Below, one piece after another: positions 6,890-8,747 of a stretch of DNA of 8,747 nt (positions are counted from its first letter, which is position 1; the number at the start of each line of letters is the position of its first letter). Under the pieces are notes generated by a model. The model ran no database searches, was not told the DNA's origin, and saw only the letters and a list, made by a program, of their open reading frames with translations. A program made the translations under genes and the position numbers. Location: NCBI GenBank assembly GCA_001800515.1, contig MGVN01000090.1:1-8747 (forward strand), read 5' to 3'. The stretch is from Elusimicrobia bacterium RIFOXYB2_FULL_49_7 (GTDB lineage Bacteria; Fibrobacterota; OXYB2-FULL-49-7).

Positions 6890-7071
6890 GATACACCAGG
6901 CCCTGCAAACCTCATCGAAATGGTTCTTCATGAGGAGGGTTCAGCAGAGGACAGGAATGAATACATCGATCGAAAATGAGGCGAAAAGCTGCTGATACTG
7001 CTCGACTTGAATAAGCTTTTATCTCGGTGGACAAGGAGATTTTTGACGTTGTTGCAACGACCGCAAAATAG
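6890..7071 (+). pseudogene. Probable cheW 3'-end relic (broken)
   Basis: The 396-bp stretch between the terminator and the NtrC-type gene's promoter/leader has no intact gene but looks like decayed coding sequence. One frame reads EDRNEYIDRK, then a TGA at 6977-6979, then GEKLLILLDLNKLLS (6980-7024). The last piece closely matches the usual C-terminal strand and helix of CheW, the adaptor that couples chemoreceptors to CheA. After a frame change near 7015-7024, another frame continues with SVDKEIFDVVATTAK and a stop at 7069-7071, which looks like the protein's original end. Upstream of about 6890 nothing is recognisable and the N-terminal two-thirds of CheW is absent. There is thus one in-frame stop, one frameshift and a 5' loss. 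The call rests on motif memory only; the exact 5' limit is unclear. Confidence 0.55.
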
Positions 7072-7134
7072 CGTTCACGGGGGTGAGAGATGTGGGCGAA
7101 TGGTGATAGAGAAACAGCGTATTAATAATTATTG

Positions 7135-7163
7135 TTGCAATGCGTCGATGAGCCCGCTATACT
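7135..7163 (+). promoter_or_regulatory. Putative sigma70-type promoter of the NtrC-type gene
   Basis: TTGCAA (7135-7140) and TATACT (7158-7163) are separated by exactly 17 bases. This predicts a start near 7170 and a leader of about 50 bases before ATG 7222. It is the best -35/-10 pair seen in the gap and lies where a promoter is needed, after the strong terminator at 6774-6824. It is a pattern match only. Confidence 0.5.
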
Positions 7164-7221
7164 TAATGCATGCAAAAAATGGTGAGGAAAGCATCCTGTC
7201 GCCTTCATCCCTTCCCCCCTT

Positions 7222-8592
7222 ATGAACAAAAAAATATCACTTTTTATCGTTGACGATGACCCTCGTCTCAGAGCGCTTCTGTCGGATATGCTTCCTCCCA
7301 GTGCATACGAGGTCTCTGCGTTCGCAAGCTCACGTGAAGTGCTCTCAGCAGTGAACGAGAGGGAGTACGACGTGGGGATCATCGATATGAATATGCCTGA
7401 GATGAACGGCCTCGAACTGGTGAAGCTCCTGAAATCGCGGGAACTCATAACAGAGCTTGTCGTCCTGACCGGGCAGGCGACCCTTGACAATGCAATTGAA
7501 GCCATGAAGCTCGGCTGCTACGACTACCTGGCCAAGCCGGTCAAGCTGGATGAACTTGAGATGGTGGTGCAGAAGGCGTACGATAAGAGGAACCTTTTAA
7601 AAGAGAATATCACGCTTAAGGAAGAGCTGCACCTGAAAGATACGTTCCATGAACTGGTGGGCAAAAGCGAGAAGATGAAAGCGGTGTATTCGCTTATCAG
7701 GAAAGTGGCAAAGTCGCCTTCCCTGGTGCTTATTACGGGGGAGAGCGGCACCGGGAAAGAGCTGGTGGCAAAGGCGCTCCATAAGGACAGCAACAGGAGC
7801 GATAAGCCCTTTATCATTATTGACTGCGCGTCGCTTTCGGAAAATATTCTTGAGAACGAGCTTTTTGGCCATGAGAAGGGCGCCTATACCGATGCGAACT
7901 CGATGAAACGAGGATTGTTCGAGGTTGCGGATAGCGGTACGCTCTTTATCGACGAAATAGGGGAGATGAAAACATCGACGCAGGCGAAGCTTCTCAGGGT
8001 CATTGAGACCCATCGGTTCAGGAGGCTGGGCGGCAACCAGGAAATAGCGGTCGATGTGCGGATCATTGCTGCAACCAACCGTAACCTCAAAGAAGAAGTG
8101 AAAAAGGGTAATTTCCGCGAAGACCTCTACCACCGCATTAATGTAGTGAACATTCAGCTTCCTCCGCTGCGAGAACGAAAAGAGGATATTCCTTCCCTGG
8201 TGAAGCACTTCATCGCGAACAGTTCCGCGGACGGACAGAAAAAAAGGATCCGTGAGGACGATATGAGTTTTCTCATGGAATATAACTGGCCCGGCAATGT
8301 CCGCGAGCTTGCTAATGTGCTGGAACGCGTGCTCATCCTGTCTGCAAATGATTTCATCAAACCGGAGGATTTTCCGCAGGAGCTGACACAGAAGGCTTTC
8401 TTGCCAGCGGCACACGCCTCAGGCACTCTCGCGCAGCAGATGGAATCGGTTGAACGTGAGATCGTAAAACGCGCACTTGAAAAATGCAAAGGCAATAAAC
8501 AGGAAGCGGCGAAATCACTGGGTATCAGCAGGGCGAACCTTTACCGCAAGATAGAGCATTACCGGCTCACCTCAGATCAGGAGCAGGCATAG
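7222..8592 (+). CDS. NtrC-family sigma54-dependent response regulator (REC-AAA+-Fis HTH) with GAYTDA motif
   Basis: A 456-residue activator of complete, normal architecture. The receiver (1-120) has Asp11-Asp13, phospho-acceptor Asp55 in IIDMNMPEMNG, Thr83 and Lys105. The AAA+ domain (about 145-375) has Walker A GESGTGKE (173-180), Walker B TLFIDEIGEM (Asp244, Glu245), likely arginine fingers Arg299 and Arg305 in FREDLYHRI, and NWPGNVREL near its end. The C-terminal Fis-type helix-turn-helix (about 408-450) ends GNKQEAAKSLGISRANLYRKI. Such proteins hydrolyse ATP to open promoters held by RNA polymerase-sigma54. The sigma54-contact loop reads GAYTDA (220-225) rather than GAFTGA: Tyr for Phe is mild, but Asp at position five is not the consensus. 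ATG 7222 fits the receiver start (MNKKISLFIVDDD) and an in-frame stop lies at 7183, yet no ribosome site precedes it, only a pyrimidine-rich run. No adjacent kinase; targets unknown. Confidence 0.95.
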   Translation: MNKKISLFIVDDDPRLRALLSDMLPPSAYEVSAFASSREVLSAVNEREYDVGIIDMNMPEMNGLELVKLLKSRELITELVVLTGQATLDNAIEAMKLGCYDYLAKPVKLDELEMVVQKAYDKRNLLKENITLKEELHLKDTFHELVGKSEKMKAVYSLIRKVAKSPSLVLITGESGTGKELVAKALHKDSNRSDKPFIIIDCASLSENILENELFGHEKGAYTDANSMKRGLFEVADSGTLFIDEIGEMKTSTQAKLLRVIETHRFRRLGGNQEIAVDVRIIAATNRNLKEEVKKGNFREDLYHRINVVNIQLPPLRERKEDIPSLVKHFIANSSADGQKKRIREDDMSFLMEYNWPGNVRELANVLERVLILSANDFIKPEDFPQELTQKAFLPAAHASGTLAQQMESVEREIVKRALEKCKGNKQEAAKSLGISRANLYRKIEHYRLTSDQEQA

Positions 8593-8672
8593 TACTCCGA
8601 ACCACACTCTTCTCAGTCTTCCTTCCTTGCATGGCCCGCCTAGTGGACTGTTACATTGATTTTTTAAGTTTT

Positions 8673-8747
8673 GTCATCCCCGAGGTAGTAGTCGGGGATC
8701 CATAGATTCCCCTCCAATGATTTCTTCGAAATCAAGGCATGGAGGGC
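8673..8747. repeat. Composite palindromic repeat, cut by window end
   Basis: GTCATCCCCGA...TCGGGGATCCA forms a perfect 8-bp hairpin (ATCCCCGA 8676-8683 with TCGGGGAT 8692-8699, 8-base loop). It matches the GTCATYCC...GGRATCCA frame of the left unit at 4735-4762. A second nested structure follows at once: CCCTCCA (8710-8716) pairs with TGGAGGG (8740-8746), enclosing GATTTC / TTC / GAAATC (8719-8733). There is no T-run after it, so it is not a standard terminator. The 80 bases between the NtrC-type gene's stop and this repeat hold nothing else that I recognise. Confidence 0.65.

Noticed and set aside
6792..6995. A 67-codon plus-strand frame after the REC genes
   Set aside because: It starts inside the loop of a strong terminator, has no ribosome site, and its product has no family features. 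The better reading of the overlapping stretch is the decayed cheW frame.
7007..7225. A 72-codon plus-strand frame ending in an ATGA overlap with the NtrC-type start
   Set aside because: Only its first six or so codons look like protein, and these are the tail of the CheW-like relic. The rest crosses the putative promoter and a pyrimidine-rich leader. Kept only as a possible coupling feature.
7597..8415. A 272-codon minus-strand open frame opposite the NtrC-type gene
   Set aside because: The sense strand encodes all AAA+ motifs of an intact regulator. The antisense product shows no recognisable motif or convincing start region.

Overview
The window reads as one co-oriented (+ strand) stretch of a bacterial chromosome of moderate GC. 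It begins in the 3' end of a glycogen branching enzyme gene (glgB) and then carries a cluster of signal-transduction genes. A PAS-rich NarL-type kinase, stand-alone receiver proteins, an NtrC-type activator and dispersed hairpin repeats of the GTCATYCC...GGRATCCA kind fit an environmental Gram-negative lineage such as Desulfobacterota or Nitrospirota. The sequence alone does not fix the phylum.

Layout: glgB 3' end (2-706) and an intrinsic terminator (775-815). A membrane histidine kinase with six PAS domains (829-4023) follows, with its NarL/FixJ response regulator two bases downstream (4026-4679). A 290-bp intergenic region holds an inverted pair of REP-like hairpins (4735-4812) and a strong terminator (4870-4907). 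Next is a PAS-PAS protein with no transmitter or output domain (4970-5800), then two receiver-only proteins (5866-6333 and 6326-6748, overlapping by 8 bp) and a very strong terminator (6774-6824). A gap follows that contains what looks like a broken cheW 3' end (about 6890-7071) and a sigma70-type promoter (7135-7163). An NtrC-family regulator (7222-8592) comes next, and a second hairpin repeat is cut by the window end (8673-8747).

How it works together: the kinase and NarL-type regulator form a complete two-component pair. The rest of the cluster has three more receiver domains (two REC-only proteins and one NtrC-type protein) but no second transmitter, so those receivers need a kinase elsewhere or cross-talk from the six-PAS kinase. 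A possible reason is visible. The PAS-PAS gene stops just after its second PAS domain, and the first REC-only gene starts with residues resembling the last strand of a kinase ATPase domain (GALFMIDLPPS). This suggests a former hybrid kinase, PAS-PAS-[HisKA-HATPase]-REC, that lost its catalytic core. With the cheW relic, the locus looks like a signalling/chemosensory cluster undergoing decay and rearrangement. The NtrC-type regulator also carries GAYTDA in place of the usual GAFTGA sigma54-contact motif. I saw no RNA gene, CRISPR array or complete mobile element.
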